Shown here piece by piece: positions 29,880 through 38,774 of a DNA stretch of 64,000 nucleotides. Each line of letters opens with the position of its first letter. Positions within the stretch are counted from its first letter, which is position 1. Source of the DNA: Streptomyces sp. SLBN-31 (lineage in GTDB: Bacteria; Actinomycetota; Actinomycetes; Streptomycetales; Streptomycetaceae); assembly GCF_006715395.1 (NCBI RefSeq), contig NZ_VFNC01000002.1, positions 1,488,001 through 1,552,000 of the forward strand, read 5' to 3'. A model generated the notes under the pieces. It saw only the letters and a program-made list of their open reading frames with translations, ran no database searches and had not been told where the DNA came from. The translations under genes and the position numbers were made by a program.

Positions 29880-31520
29880 TCAGTGACCCCGGAACGCCTC
29901 CTCCAGCCACCATGCTCCGTGGTCACGGGTGACCTTCGCGTCCACCAGCAGGGGTGTCGCGCGTGGTCCGGCGATCCATTCCGCCACCGCCTTCAGGTCG
30001 GCGAGGGTGCGTACGGTCACCGCCTCGAAGCCGTAGCCGCGTGCCACGGCGGCGATGTCGGTCTCCGGGAAGGTGACCGTGTCCAGCGGGAAACCGTCCG
30101 GGCCGAAGTGGTGCACCTCGGCACCGTAGGCCTCGTCGTTGTAGACGACGACCACCATCGGCAGCCCGAGCCGGCGCACGGTGTCCAGTTCCACGGCGCT
30201 CATCAGCGCACCGCCGTCTCCCAGGGCGGCCACGGGGAGCCGGTCCGGCCGCGCGAGCGCCGCGCCGATCGTGGTCGCGAGGCCCAGTCCGATGGACTGG
30301 AAGGCCTGGGTGAAGCAGAAGCCGTTCTCGTCCGGGACGGAGAGGTACGCGCTCGGGTAGCCCATGAAGTTGCCCGAGTCCACGCCGACGACCCGTTCGG
30401 CGGGCAGGATCTCGTCGAGCGCGATGCTCAGCGTCCGCGGGTCGATCCGTTCCCGGGTGCCCTCGTCCTCGTACGGCACGTCCCGCCATCGCGCCCGCTC
30501 TGTGAGCGCGGCGGCGACGTCCGAGGTCCGGTAGCCCTCGCGGCCCTCACCGGTGGCCGCGAGGGCGCGCAGTGCGGTGCGCGCGACATCGCCGACGACG
30601 CCGAGCTCCACCTCCCGGTGCGCGCCGAGCGCCTCCGGGTCGTCGTCGACCTGTACGACGGCCGCGTCGGGGCCGATGAGGGTGCCGTGTCGCATGGTCC
30701 ACATGTTCAGCGCGCAGCCCCAGCCCACGATCAGGTCAGCGCCCCGGATCAGCTCGGTGGCCAGTGGAGAGGCGAAACCGCCGGAGACGTCGAGCGACCA
30801 GGGGCCGGCGTGGAAGAGGCCGCGGGCCACCGCCGAGGTCGCCAGCAGCGCGCCGTACCGCTCGGCGAGGGCGATCAGGGCGTCCCGGGCGGCGGGGGTG
30901 CGGGCGCCGCGGCCGGCCACGAAGACCGGGCGCCGGGCACGCTCCAGGACCCGTACGAGATCGACCACCGCCTTCTGCGACGGCTCGACCGGCTCCGGTC
31001 CCTCCGGCGGTACGGCGTGCAGCGGGACGCCCTCGGGGACGTCAAGGGCCTGGACCTCCAGCGGCAGGTTGAGCAGCACGGTGCGGCGCTCGTGCCGGGC
31101 CCGGCGCAGGGCGGCCGCGGCCTGCTCGACGGCGTCGTGCGCGGTGGTCACGCGGGCGGTGACGGCCCCGACGGAGTGGGCCAGTACGGCCTGCTCGACA
31201 CGGAAGTTGGAGCGCTGGGCGGTCGCCTCCGCGGCCAGCACCAGCAGCGGGGTACGGCTCTTGGCGGCCTCGGTGATGCCGGTGAGGGCGTTCGTCAGGC
31301 CGGGACCCTGGTGGACGCTGAGCGCGGCGAGAGTGCCACTCGTGCGGGCGTAGGCGTCGGCCATGGTCGCCGCGCCGCCCTCGTGCCGGGCGGCGACGAA
31401 CCGGGCGCCGGCGGCCACCATGGCGTTGGTGAGGTGGAAGTTGCCCGAGCCGACCACCCCGAAGACGTGGTCGACCCTGGACGCGACGAGCGCCCGTCCG
31501 ACGGCTTCGGCGACCTTCAC
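29880..31520 (-). CDS. Thiamine-pyrophosphate-dependent enzyme (acetolactate synthase/benzoylformate decarboxylase fold)
   Basis: A 546-residue ThDP enzyme. The Pyr domain carries the catalytic Glu in FVAARHEGGAATMADAYART near residue 50. The central domain follows, and the PP domain has ALGDGGALMSAVELDTVRRL and then VYNDEAYGAE, the GDG...N metal/ThDP motif. Relatives decarboxylate 2-oxo acids or condense them. The GTG at 31520 overlaps the stop of the cyclase gene by 4 bases (GTGA), so the two are one operon. The pair suggests degradation of an aromatic or amide compound: the cyclase-type hydrolase yields an acid that the ThDP enzyme may cleave. No direct pathway evidence exists. Confidence 0.9.
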   Translation of the reverse strand: MKVAEAVGRALVASRVDHVFGVVGSGNFHLTNAMVAAGARFVAARHEGGAATMADAYARTSGTLAALSVHQGPGLTNALTGITEAAKSRTPLLVLAAEATAQRSNFRVEQAVLAHSVGAVTARVTTAHDAVEQAAAALRRARHERRTVLLNLPLEVQALDVPEGVPLHAVPPEGPEPVEPSQKAVVDLVRVLERARRPVFVAGRGARTPAARDALIALAERYGALLATSAVARGLFHAGPWSLDVSGGFASPLATELIRGADLIVGWGCALNMWTMRHGTLIGPDAAVVQVDDDPEALGAHREVELGVVGDVARTALRALAATGEGREGYRTSDVAAALTERARWRDVPYEDEGTRERIDPRTLSIALDEILPAERVVGVDSGNFMGYPSAYLSVPDENGFCFTQAFQSIGLGLATTIGAALARPDRLPVAALGDGGALMSAVELDTVRRLGLPMVVVVYNDEAYGAEVHHFGPDGFPLDTVTFPETDIAAVARGYGFEAVTVRTLADLKAVAEWIAGPRATPLLVDAKVTRDHGAWWLEEAFRGH

Positions 31521-32302
31521 GACCGCTCCACCAGGGCGAGCACCCGGGCGGGGGCACCGGAGCCGGAGACGATGGGCAGGGGCCCGGCGACGACGAGGGC
31601 GCCGGTCGCGGGCAGGACGGCCAGGTTCTGCAGCTGGGTCAGGCCGTACTTGCCTGCGCCCAGGAGGTGGGAGTGGCAGGGGAACGCCGGGTCGAAGGAG
31701 TGGGCGCGGCCCGCGTCCGTTCCCACGGTCTCCGTGCCGAGGCCGATCACCGGGGACTCCTCGGCGACCCAGCGCGCGCACTCCGGTGACAGGCCGGGCG
31801 TGTGCGGGCCGCCGTCGTCGGCGTTGAGGAACTCCTCCTGCGAGTGCGAGCGCGCGTCCCAGCCGGTGCGCACCAGCAGCCAACCGCCGTCCGGCAGGGG
31901 TCCGTTGGCGGCCTCCCAGGCCTTGATGTGGTCCACCTCGACGAGGAAGTCGGGGTCCTCGGCGGCCTGCTCGGAGAAGTCGAGTACGGCGGCCGGTGCG
32001 ATCAGGCGGCTCGCGGGCACGGACGCCACGTCGTCGAGATCCTTGCCGGTGACCCAGTGGACGGGGGCGTCGAAGTGGGTGCCGGTGTGCTCACCGCTGC
32101 GGAAGTTGTTCCAGTACCAGGCCGGTCCCCGGTCGTCGTAGCGGCTGATCTCCTCCAGTTCGAAGGTCTGGGTCTGGCCGAAGGGGGGCGGCAGCTGGAT
32201 CACCGGGGTGGTCGAGGAGAGCGGCTGCGTGAGGTCGACGACTTCTACTGCGCCGCTGCGCAGCCCCGCGAGAAGGGCGGCGAGCACGGACGGCTGGGAC
32301 AT
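31517..32302 (-). CDS. Cyclase-family metal-dependent hydrolase (kynurenine-formamidase-like)
   Basis: A 261-residue protein with the cyclase-family metal motif HxxTHxDxP: His72-Thr-Gly-Thr-His76-Phe-Asp78 followed by Ala-Pro. VVDLTQPLSSTTPVIQLPPP gives the N-terminal strand and the C-terminus holds HSHLLGAGKYGLTQLQNLAV. Members include arylformamidase and isatin hydrolase. The first gene of the operon, it is coupled to the ThDP enzyme by a GTGA overlap. It is divergent from phzF. An inverted repeat CCTGT-ctgt-ACAGG lies 34 bp upstream of its start. Confidence 0.92.
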   Translation of the reverse strand: MSQPSVLAALLAGLRSGAVEVVDLTQPLSSTTPVIQLPPPFGQTQTFELEEISRYDDRGPAWYWNNFRSGEHTGTHFDAPVHWVTGKDLDDVASVPASRLIAPAAVLDFSEQAAEDPDFLVEVDHIKAWEAANGPLPDGGWLLVRTGWDARSHSQEEFLNADDGGPHTPGLSPECARWVAEESPVIGLGTETVGTDAGRAHSFDPAFPCHSHLLGAGKYGLTQLQNLAVLPATGALVVAGPLPIVSGSGAPARVLALVERS

Positions 32303-32335
32303 GACGGCCTCCAGGGCGGGGCTGAACTGTCAACG

Positions 32336-32349
32336 CCTGTCTGTACAGG
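32336..32349. promoter_or_regulatory. Inverted repeat CCTGT-nnnn-ACAGG upstream of the cyclase operon
   Basis: A 5-4-5 repeat in the divergent gap between the cyclase and phzF genes. The size and TGTnnnnACA core resemble GntR-type operators; no GntR gene is adjacent. Confidence 0.4.
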
Positions 32350-32453
32350 GTGTCAGCCGATGACCGGTTCTCGGCGGCACACACTCCGAAAAACGGTCCA
32401 CGGACCGCGAATTGGACTTGGTGGCGGAGGCCACGCCGCCCTAGCGTCGAACC

Positions 32454-33263
32454 ATGCGAATCCGAATCGTCGACGCCTTCACCGACCGCGCCTTCGCCGG
32501 CAACCCCGCCGGCGTGCTGCTCCTCGACTCCTTCCCCGACGACGACCGGCTGCAGAAGATCGCGCTGGAGGTGAACCACGCCGAGACGGCGTTCGCGCAC
32601 CGGCTCCCCGAGGGCGGGGAGGCGGACTGGGCGCTGCGCTGGTTCACGCCCGCGACCGAGGTGGCCATGTGCGGCCACGCCACGCTCGCCACCGCCCACG
32701 TGCTGCACACCACCGGCGCCCACGAGGGCACGGTGCGCTTCGCCACCCGCAGCGGTGTCCTGGTGGCGACGCCCCGCGAGGACGACTCGGTCACGCTGGA
32801 CTTCCCGACCGCCCCGCTCACGGCGGTGGAGGTGCCGGCCGGGGTCGCCGACGCGCTGGGCGCCGAGCCGCTGCGCACGTACGACACCGGGCCGAACGTC
32901 GGCGACCTGCTGGTGGAACTCGCCGACGAGAAGACGGTCCACGCCCTCTCCCCCGACCTCAGGGCGCTGGGCGCCTACTCGGAGCGCGGCATCATCGCCA
33001 CCGCCCGCGCCGCGGACCCCGCCCAGGGCTACGACTTCGTCTCCCGCTGCTTCTTCCCGAACGTCGGCATCGACGAGGACCCGGTCACCGGCAGCGCCCA
33101 CACCGCGCTGGCCCCCTTCTGGTCGGAGCGCCTGGGCAGCGCCGTCCTGACCGGGCTGCAGGCCTCGCGCCGCTCCGGCCGCGTCCGCACCGAGCTGCGC
33201 GGCGACCGCACCCTGCTCACCGGCCACGCGGTCACCGTGATCGAAGGCGAGCTGCTGGCCTAG
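32454..33263 (+). CDS. PhzF-family isomerase/epimerase-like protein
   Basis: A 269-residue protein of the PhzF/diaminopimelate-epimerase fold. MRIRIVDAFTDRAFAGNPAG opens it, the catalytic Glu44 lies in NHAETAFAHR, MCGHATLATAHVLHTTGAHE carries the conserved GHxT segment, and DPVTGSAHTALAPFWSERLG is the second half-site. In phenazine producers PhzF isomerises an early intermediate, but most Streptomyces homologues act elsewhere. No other phz genes are near. Its TAG stop lies inside the MITE-like inverted repeat at 33262-33324, so the end of this protein may have been set by the insertion. Confidence 0.93.
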   Translation: MRIRIVDAFTDRAFAGNPAGVLLLDSFPDDDRLQKIALEVNHAETAFAHRLPEGGEADWALRWFTPATEVAMCGHATLATAHVLHTTGAHEGTVRFATRSGVLVATPREDDSVTLDFPTAPLTAVEVPAGVADALGAEPLRTYDTGPNVGDLLVELADEKTVHALSPDLRALGAYSERGIIATARAADPAQGYDFVSRCFFPNVGIDEDPVTGSAHTALAPFWSERLGSAVLTGLQASRRSGRVRTELRGDRTLLTGHAVTVIEGELLA

Positions 33264-33324
33264 GCCCTGTCGTCAAATTCCCGTCGTCCGCCCGTAGGCA
33301 GGCGGGAATTTGACGACAGGGCCT
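33262..33324. mobile_element. MITE-like element: 22-bp perfect inverted repeats around 19 bases
   Basis: The left arm (33262-33283, starting AGGCCCTGTCGTCAAATTCC) and right arm (33303-33324) are exact reverse complements. The GGCCCTGTCGTCAAATTCCC word looks like the terminal repeat of Streptomyces insertion sequences; only the ends remain and no transposase. I see no clean target duplication. The left arm contains the phzF stop codon. It may also work as a terminator between the convergent phzF and CPBP genes, so a simple terminator is the alternative reading. Confidence 0.55.
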
Positions 33325-33329
33325 GGGAA

Positions 33330-34142
33330 CTACGGGGTCGGCAGCCAGCCCACCTTGCCGGCGAGCAGCGCGTAACCGACGAACGCCCCGATGTCGAGCA
33401 GAGAATGCGCCACCACCAGGGGGCCCACTCGGCCCCAGCGCCGGTACAGCCAGACGAAGACCACGCCCATCACCATGTTGCCGACGAAGCCGCCGATGCC
33501 CTGGTAGAGGTGGTAGCTGCCGCGCAGTACGGAACTGGCCACCAGCGCGGTCCCCGGGGTCCAGCCCAGCTGTCCCAGCCGGCGCAGCAGATAGCCGACG
33601 ACGATGACCTCTTCGAGGATCGCGTTCTGGATCGCCGAGAGGATCAGCACCGGGTACTTCCACCACACGTCGGGCAGGGCCTCGGGCACCACCGTGAGAT
33701 TGGCGCCGAAGCCCCGCGCGGCCAGGTAGAAGGCGATTCCGGTACTGCCGATCACCGCCGCGACGGCGGCGCCGCGGCCCAGGTCGGGCCAGGGCCGGGT
33801 GCGGTCGAAGCCGAGGGTGCGCAGGCTGCCGCCCTCGCGCAGCAGCAGGTGCGCGACGAGGGCGACGGGCACCAGGGCGGTCGCGATCCCGAACAGCTGC
33901 CAGGCGAGATCCAGCCAGGGCCGGCCCGGCGCGGCCGAGGCGTTGAGGGTCGCCGCCTGGTCCTTGAGCCCTCCCGGTTTCGTCACCGATCCGACAAAGC
34001 TGATCAGGGCGGACACTCCGCTCGCACCGAGCGAAAGCCCCAGAACGAGCAGCGTCTCGTCACGGAGGATTCGCCGCGAGAGCCGCTCAGGAGGAACAGA
34101 ATCGGCCACCGCACCCGTCTCCGCCTGCACACCTGACTCCAA
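33330..34142 (-). CDS. CPBP-family intramembrane metalloprotease (Abi/CAAX type)
   Basis: A 270-residue protein with about eight hydrophobic helices. The active-site motifs of the family are clear: Glu177-Glu178 in AILEEVIVVGYLLRRLGQ, His211 in LRGSYHLYQGIGGFVGNMVM, and His246 in PLVVAHSLLDIG. Some members protect against bacteriocins or process prenylated proteins. The ATG at 34142 starts a polar 25-residue leader. It lies between a MITE-like repeat and the VWA gene, which is divergent from it. Substrate unknown. Confidence 0.92.
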   Translation of the reverse strand: MESGVQAETGAVADSVPPERLSRRILRDETLLVLGLSLGASGVSALISFVGSVTKPGGLKDQAATLNASAAPGRPWLDLAWQLFGIATALVPVALVAHLLLREGGSLRTLGFDRTRPWPDLGRGAAVAAVIGSTGIAFYLAARGFGANLTVVPEALPDVWWKYPVLILSAIQNAILEEVIVVGYLLRRLGQLGWTPGTALVASSVLRGSYHLYQGIGGFVGNMVMGVVFVWLYRRWGRVGPLVVAHSLLDIGAFVGYALLAGKVGWLPTP

Positions 34143-34318
34143 TTCAGTAATCCCGCCTCATCCCCATCCCCGCCCCGCTAGGGTCTCGAAAGAACTTACG
34201 AAGATCGTGCGCTTGGCCGTCAGGGGGGGGACGGACGCCGTACGGGGCGTACCTCCCCTCCGCATGCCGTACGGCCGCTTGCCGGGCACGAGGTTCGACA
34301 GGGAGGGGCACCACCGTC

Positions 34319-36091
34319 ATGGGACGTCACAGCTTGCCCGATCATTATGGGGCGGGCGGCAGCGACCCCCGTCCCCGCGCGCGCCGCCGCACGATGGCCG
34401 TCGCCACGGTCCTGGTCCTGACGGTGGCCGGGGGCACGGCCGTCGCGGTGCAGAGCGGGCTGCTCTCGTTCGGATCGTCCTGCCAGGACGACGCCGTGCG
34501 GCTGCGGCTGGCCGCCTCCCCGGACATCGCCCCCGCCCTGACGGCCGCGGCCGAGCGGGCCCGGCGCGAGAACATCACCTCCGACGGGCGCTGTGTCGCG
34601 GTCTCGGTGAGCGCCCGCGACTCCTACAAGGTGGCGGACACGCTCGCCACGGGCGGAAAGTCCGACGTCCAGGTGTGGGTGGCGGACTCCGGCCTGTGGG
34701 TCGACCGGATCACGAACGACAACACTGCGACCGAGGTGACCCCGGCGGGCGCCGTGGCCTCCACCCCCGTCGGCGTGGCCATGGTGCCCGAGGCGGCCGA
34801 GTCGATGGGCTGGCCGAAGAAGAAGTACAGCTGGATCGAGCTGGCCGGCGCGACCATGCGGGACGACGCGCTCAGACTGGGGGCGGCCGACCCCGCGCGC
34901 AGCGCCACGGGACTGCTCGCGCTCACCCGGCTGACCACCGCCGCGGCCGGGCTCAAGGGTGGTGACACCCAGGCCGCGGCGATGATGAAGACGCTGTCGC
35001 AGCGCACCTCGGACAGTGACGGCCAGGTCCTGGACACGCTGCCCAGGAACAGTTCGGGAACCGAGCAGGGCAACCCCAGACGCAACCAGGCGCTGATCCT
35101 CAGCGAGCAGGCGGCGTACACGTACAACTCGTCGGCGGACGGCGGCGACGGCCTGGACATGTTCTATCCCGAGGACGGCTCGCCGCAGCTGGACTTCCCC
35201 TATGCGATGGTCGGGCAGCTCACGACCGACCAGAGCCGGGCCGCGCTGCGGTTCATGAACTATCTGCGGCAGCCGGCACAGCTGCGGCTGCTGCAGAAGT
35301 ACGGCTTCCGCACCTCCGACGAGGAGGCGCCGGAGGCGGTGGTCGCCGAGGCGGGCGGCAGCAGCCCGCAGCCGTACGCGGAGCCCGCCGTCCAGCCGGC
35401 CACGGACGAGGCGCTGCAGGAGGCCCTGGGCACCTGGACGATCACGGTGCAGAGCGCCCGGCTGACCACGGTCGTGGACGCCTCGTCGTCGATGTCCGAG
35501 CCGGTGCCGGGCACGGGCGGGCAGTCCCGTATGGCGGTGACGAAGGCGTCGCTGCTGCAGGCCCTCGCCACCTTCACGCAGGAGGACGAGATCGGCCTGT
35601 GGGAGTTCTCCACGAAGCTGGACGGCGCCAAGGACTACCGGGTCCTGGTGCCGACCGAGCGGCTCGGCGACCGGATCGGCGACGGCACCCAGCGGGAGCG
35701 GCTGTCGGCGGCCTTCGGCGCGCTGAAGCCGGTCGCGAACGGGGCGACGGGCCTGTACGACACCACGCTCGCCGCGTACCGGGCGGCGACGTCGTCGTAC
35801 GCGAAGGGGAAGTTCAATGCGCTCGTCGTCCTCACCGACGGGGTCAACCAGGACCCCGGCAGCATCTCCCGGGCCGAGCTGATCAGTGAGCTGCAGAAGC
35901 TCACCGATCCCGAGCACCCGGTGCCGCTGATCATGATCGCCGTGGGGCCCGACGCCGACCGGGAGGAGGCCGAGGAGATCGCCGGAGCGACCGGCGGCTC
36001 GGGCCAGTCGGTGAACAACCCCTCGCAGATCCAGTCGGTGATGCTGAAGGCGATCGTGGCGGCCGGCGCCCAGGGCAGCGGCACGAGCTGA
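34319..36091 (+). CDS. Exported protein with solute-binding-like region and C-terminal VWA domain
   Basis: A 590-residue protein. Basic residues 22-25 precede one hydrophobic segment (TMAVATVLVLTVAGGTAVAV), so it is secreted or anchored by its N-terminus. Residues about 60-380 resemble a type-2 periplasmic binding protein (LRLAASPDIAPALTAAAERA at the start and a hinge-like ALILSEQAAYTYN). Residues 385-590 form a von Willebrand A domain: the metal site DASSS starts at Asp387, with a later ALVVLTDGVNQDPG. The MIDAS motif is intact. Such fusions may capture a ligand or polymer outside the cell. The gene converges on the glutamate-cysteine ligase gene with only 19 bp between. Confidence 0.88.
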   Translation: MGRHSLPDHYGAGGSDPRPRARRRTMAVATVLVLTVAGGTAVAVQSGLLSFGSSCQDDAVRLRLAASPDIAPALTAAAERARRENITSDGRCVAVSVSARDSYKVADTLATGGKSDVQVWVADSGLWVDRITNDNTATEVTPAGAVASTPVGVAMVPEAAESMGWPKKKYSWIELAGATMRDDALRLGAADPARSATGLLALTRLTTAAAGLKGGDTQAAAMMKTLSQRTSDSDGQVLDTLPRNSSGTEQGNPRRNQALILSEQAAYTYNSSADGGDGLDMFYPEDGSPQLDFPYAMVGQLTTDQSRAALRFMNYLRQPAQLRLLQKYGFRTSDEEAPEAVVAEAGGSSPQPYAEPAVQPATDEALQEALGTWTITVQSARLTTVVDASSSMSEPVPGTGGQSRMAVTKASLLQALATFTQEDEIGLWEFSTKLDGAKDYRVLVPTERLGDRIGDGTQRERLSAAFGALKPVANGATGLYDTTLAAYRAATSSYAKGKFNALVVLTDGVNQDPGSISRAELISELQKLTDPEHPVPLIMIAVGPDADREEAEEIAGATGGSGQSVNNPSQIQSVMLKAIVAAGAQGSGTS

Positions 36092-36110
36092 CCGCCCGCA
36101 AGGCGCCCGC

Positions 36111-37628
36111 TCACCCCAGCGGCACCGGCTCCGGCATGCCCACCGGCCAGGTGTGTACCGGATCGCCCATGTGCATCAGCTCGCTGTAGCGCCGGGTGGT
36201 GGCCGCCAGTGCCTCGTCCCGGGACATGCCCGTCTCCAGGGCCCGGTGGAAGGTGGCCGCCTGCCAGGACGCGCCGTTGACCCGGCGCCGGCAGCGTTCG
36301 TCGATGACGCCGAGGTAGAGATCGCGGTCGGCGGGTTCGATGCCCCAGGCGTCCAGGCCGGCCTCGGCGAGCGGCAGCAGCTCGTCGCGGACCAGGCTCA
36401 CCGCGTCGACCTGCGCCGTGCCGCCGTACCGCCCCCGCCGCGGCCACTCCAGGCGCGCGTCGATGCCGTCCTTGCAGGCGGCGTCGAAGTTGGCGGCGGC
36501 GGCCTCGAAGGGCAGCCGGGTCCACACGGGGCGGGGCTCCTCGGCGAGGGCGCGCACGAGACCGTAGTAGAAGGCCGCGTTGGCGATGACGTCGATGATG
36601 CTGGGGCCTGCGGGCAGGACGCGGTTCTCGACGCGCAGGTGCGGGACACCGTCGGCGATGCCGTAGACCGGGCGGTTCCAGCGGTAGATCGTGCCGTTGT
36701 GCAGGACGAGTTCGTGCAGGTTCGGGATGCCGCCCGCGTCGAGGACCTCCAGGGGGTCCTCCTCGTCGCAGATGGGCAGCAGCGCCGGGAAGTACCGCAG
36801 GTTCTCGTCGAAGAGGTCATGGGCGGAGGTGATCCAGCGCTCCCCGAACCAGGTGCGCGGGCGCACCCCCTGGGCCTGCAGTTCGGGCGGCCGTGTGTCG
36901 GTGGACTGCTGGAACAGCGGAGGCCGGGACTCGCGCCACAGTTCACGGCCGAACAGGAAGGGCGAGTTGGCGCCCACGGCTATCTGGACGGCGGCGACGG
37001 CCTGGGCGGCGTTCCACACGTCGGCGAATCGGCCCGGGGTGACCTGGAGGTGCAGCTGTACGGAGGTGCAGGCGGCTTCCGGCGCTATGGACTTCGAGGT
37101 GCAGGTCAGACGTTCCACGCCGTCGATGTCGAGGACGAAGTCCTCACCGCGGGCGGCGACGATCTGATCGTTGAGCAGTGCGTAACGGTCGACCGCGGAA
37201 AGGTTGGAGGAGACCAGGTCGTCCCGGTCGAGGGTCGGCAGAATGCCGATCATCACGATTCCCGCGTCGAGCTCACCGGCTTTTCGGTCGGCATATGCCA
37301 GAGAGGTCCTGAGTTCCTCTCCGAGCCGGTCGAATACCCGCCCCTGCAAGCGGTGTGGGGCGATGTTCACTTCCAGATTGAACATGGCGAGTTCTGTTTG
37401 GAAATCTCGGCTCGCGATCCGTTCCAGGACCTGCGCATTGAGCATTTTCGGCATGCCGTCGGCACCGGCGAGATTCAATTCGATCTCCAGCCCCATCAGG
37501 TTCCTGGGGCGGTCGAACCGCTTCTCGGCCAGGAGCCGCTCCAGCCCCGTCAGGCACCTGCGGAGCTTGTCGCGGTAGAGCTGCCGATCGGACAGATCGA
37601 AACGACCTGCCACGACCTTCTCCCCCAT
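36111..37628 (-). CDS. Glutamate-cysteine ligase-family protein (GCS2)
   Basis: A 505-residue enzyme of the carboxylate-amine ligase/GCS2 family. GLEIELNLAGADG gives the early Glu-rich ATP/metal motif, FNLEVNIAPHRLQGRVFDRL a second conserved block, TSVQLHLQVTPGRFADVWNA the third and PHLRVENRVLPAGPS a late motif. Actinobacterial relatives make gamma-glutamyl compounds (for example in ergothioneine or unknown gamma-glutamylamide pathways). The ATG at 37628 is chosen since it begins the conserved MGEKVVAGRFDLS leader; earlier codons are not coding-like. No mycothiol or ergothioneine genes are adjacent, so the acceptor amine is unknown. Confidence 0.88.
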   Translation of the reverse strand: MGEKVVAGRFDLSDRQLYRDKLRRCLTGLERLLAEKRFDRPRNLMGLEIELNLAGADGMPKMLNAQVLERIASRDFQTELAMFNLEVNIAPHRLQGRVFDRLGEELRTSLAYADRKAGELDAGIVMIGILPTLDRDDLVSSNLSAVDRYALLNDQIVAARGEDFVLDIDGVERLTCTSKSIAPEAACTSVQLHLQVTPGRFADVWNAAQAVAAVQIAVGANSPFLFGRELWRESRPPLFQQSTDTRPPELQAQGVRPRTWFGERWITSAHDLFDENLRYFPALLPICDEEDPLEVLDAGGIPNLHELVLHNGTIYRWNRPVYGIADGVPHLRVENRVLPAGPSIIDVIANAAFYYGLVRALAEEPRPVWTRLPFEAAAANFDAACKDGIDARLEWPRRGRYGGTAQVDAVSLVRDELLPLAEAGLDAWGIEPADRDLYLGVIDERCRRRVNGASWQAATFHRALETGMSRDEALAATTRRYSELMHMGDPVHTWPVGMPEPVPLG

Positions 37629-38178
37629 CGGAGCGTCCCTCCTCGATCGGGCGGCGTCCTGGATCCCGGCCGCCGGTGTCGGGTCACGTGGGATAATGCC
37701 CAGCGTCGGCGATCGGTAACGTCCCCATGCGAGCGGGTCGCGCGCTACTCTGGTCACATGTGACCGGCGGCACATTCGCCGGGCATGCCGCACGGCGCAG
37801 TTTCATGTACGCGACGAACTCGTGAAAAACGCCGACGAGAATTGGCCGACCCCACCTTCGGCATTTACCGAGGTCACCGCCTCCGGGCCGAGCAGAATCG
37901 GGGTGATTCCCGCGTGTCGCCGACCGGATAACCCCTTGCCGAGTGCTCCGGAAACGGCTAGACGAAACACCGGCTGAACATGTGTCGTATAAACTCCGCG
38001 AACAGGCAGAGGGTCGGCGCCCCCGGTCTTCGAGACCTGCCGTCAGATGACGAGCGACAGGTCTCACCCACATCCCTCGTACCCGGACCCCGCCCCGTCT
38101 CTCTCGCCCCGTGAGCAGACAGCGCCGTCCGCCCCCGCCCTCGCGCCACCGTGCCTGTCGAATGAGAGGCGACCCACC
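37629..38178. other. 550-bp divergent gap with a perfect palindrome
   Basis: No convincing gene is seen; short reading frames here lack coding bias. The gap holds promoters for the glutamate-cysteine ligase and the 38179 gene. It contains the 14-bp palindrome GGTCACATGTGACC and moderately AT-rich tracts, including TGTCGTATAAACTCCGCG near 37983. Confidence 0.5.
37752..37765. promoter_or_regulatory. Perfect 14-bp palindrome GGTCACATGTGACC
   Basis: Located 124 bp upstream of the glutamate-cysteine ligase start. The TCACA-TGTGA core resembles CRP/FNR-family or GntR-family sites (TGTGA-n-TCACA reversed). Which regulator binds cannot be told. Confidence 0.55.
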
Positions 38179-38763
38179 ATGCCGTTGCATGTCCCCCCGG
38201 CTCCCGCGCCCGCCCTTCGCACCGTCCTGACCGCGCTCGGCTCGCCCACCGCGGTTCGCGAGGCCCGAACACCCTCCCTGCTGCGCTCCCAGGGACCCGC
38301 CACACCGGAACTGCCACTTCCCGTGCACGTACTGGACGAGCTCACCCCCGAGGGCGCCTCCGCCAGCCGGCTGGCCGGCTGGCGGTTCCTGATCCGCTGC
38401 GGCGACCGCGCGGTGGCCGCGGCCGAGACCATGCTGACCCCGGACGGCTGGGCCTTCTCGCACTTCTTCGAAGGTCCCTACATCGCCTCCACCGAGCGGG
38501 CGTTGCGCCAGGCCGAGACGATGAAACAGCCCTACCAGGCGCGCCTGCTGTCGGTGCCGAGCCTGTACATGCTCACGCTCTGGCTGCACGGCGACTGCGC
38601 GGCGGACGGCGCGGCCGGCCACCCGGCGGCCACGGACCTGCTCGTCCCGCTGGCACCGGCCCCGCCCGGCATCGCGGCGCACCGCCCGCACCGCGTCGCC
38701 GAACTGCTGCCGGTGCTGACCCATCGGGTGACTCCGGCCCCCCTGCTCGGTCAGATCGCCTGA
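38179..38763 (+). CDS. Hypothetical protein, Streptomyces type (194 aa)
   Basis: A 194-residue protein starting MPLHVPPAPAPALRTVLTAL. The core DELTPEGASASRLAGWRFLI, then RCGDRAVAAAETMLTPDGWA, and the SHFFEGPYIASTERALRQAE helix are consistent with a compact alpha/beta domain; no signal peptide, transmembrane helix or catalytic motif is visible. GC3 bias supports coding. The start is set by the weak site GAGAGG before the ATG at 38179. It is monocistronic, ended by the hairpin at 38775-38809. Function unknown to me. Confidence 0.75.
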   Translation: MPLHVPPAPAPALRTVLTALGSPTAVREARTPSLLRSQGPATPELPLPVHVLDELTPEGASASRLAGWRFLIRCGDRAVAAAETMLTPDGWAFSHFFEGPYIASTERALRQAETMKQPYQARLLSVPSLYMLTLWLHGDCAADGAAGHPAATDLLVPLAPAPPGIAAHRPHRVAELLPVLTHRVTPAPLLGQIA

Positions 38764-38774
38764 CGTAAGACCTC

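Noticed and set aside
29670..32141. An 823-codon plus-strand frame opposite the ThDP enzyme
   Set aside because: Shadow of the minus-strand ThDP and cyclase genes; the composition is Arg/Gly/Ala filler.
32454..33263. A phenazine biosynthesis cluster around phzF
   Set aside because: No phzA/B, D, E or G genes are near; PhzF-like proteins are common stand-alone isomerase-fold enzymes.
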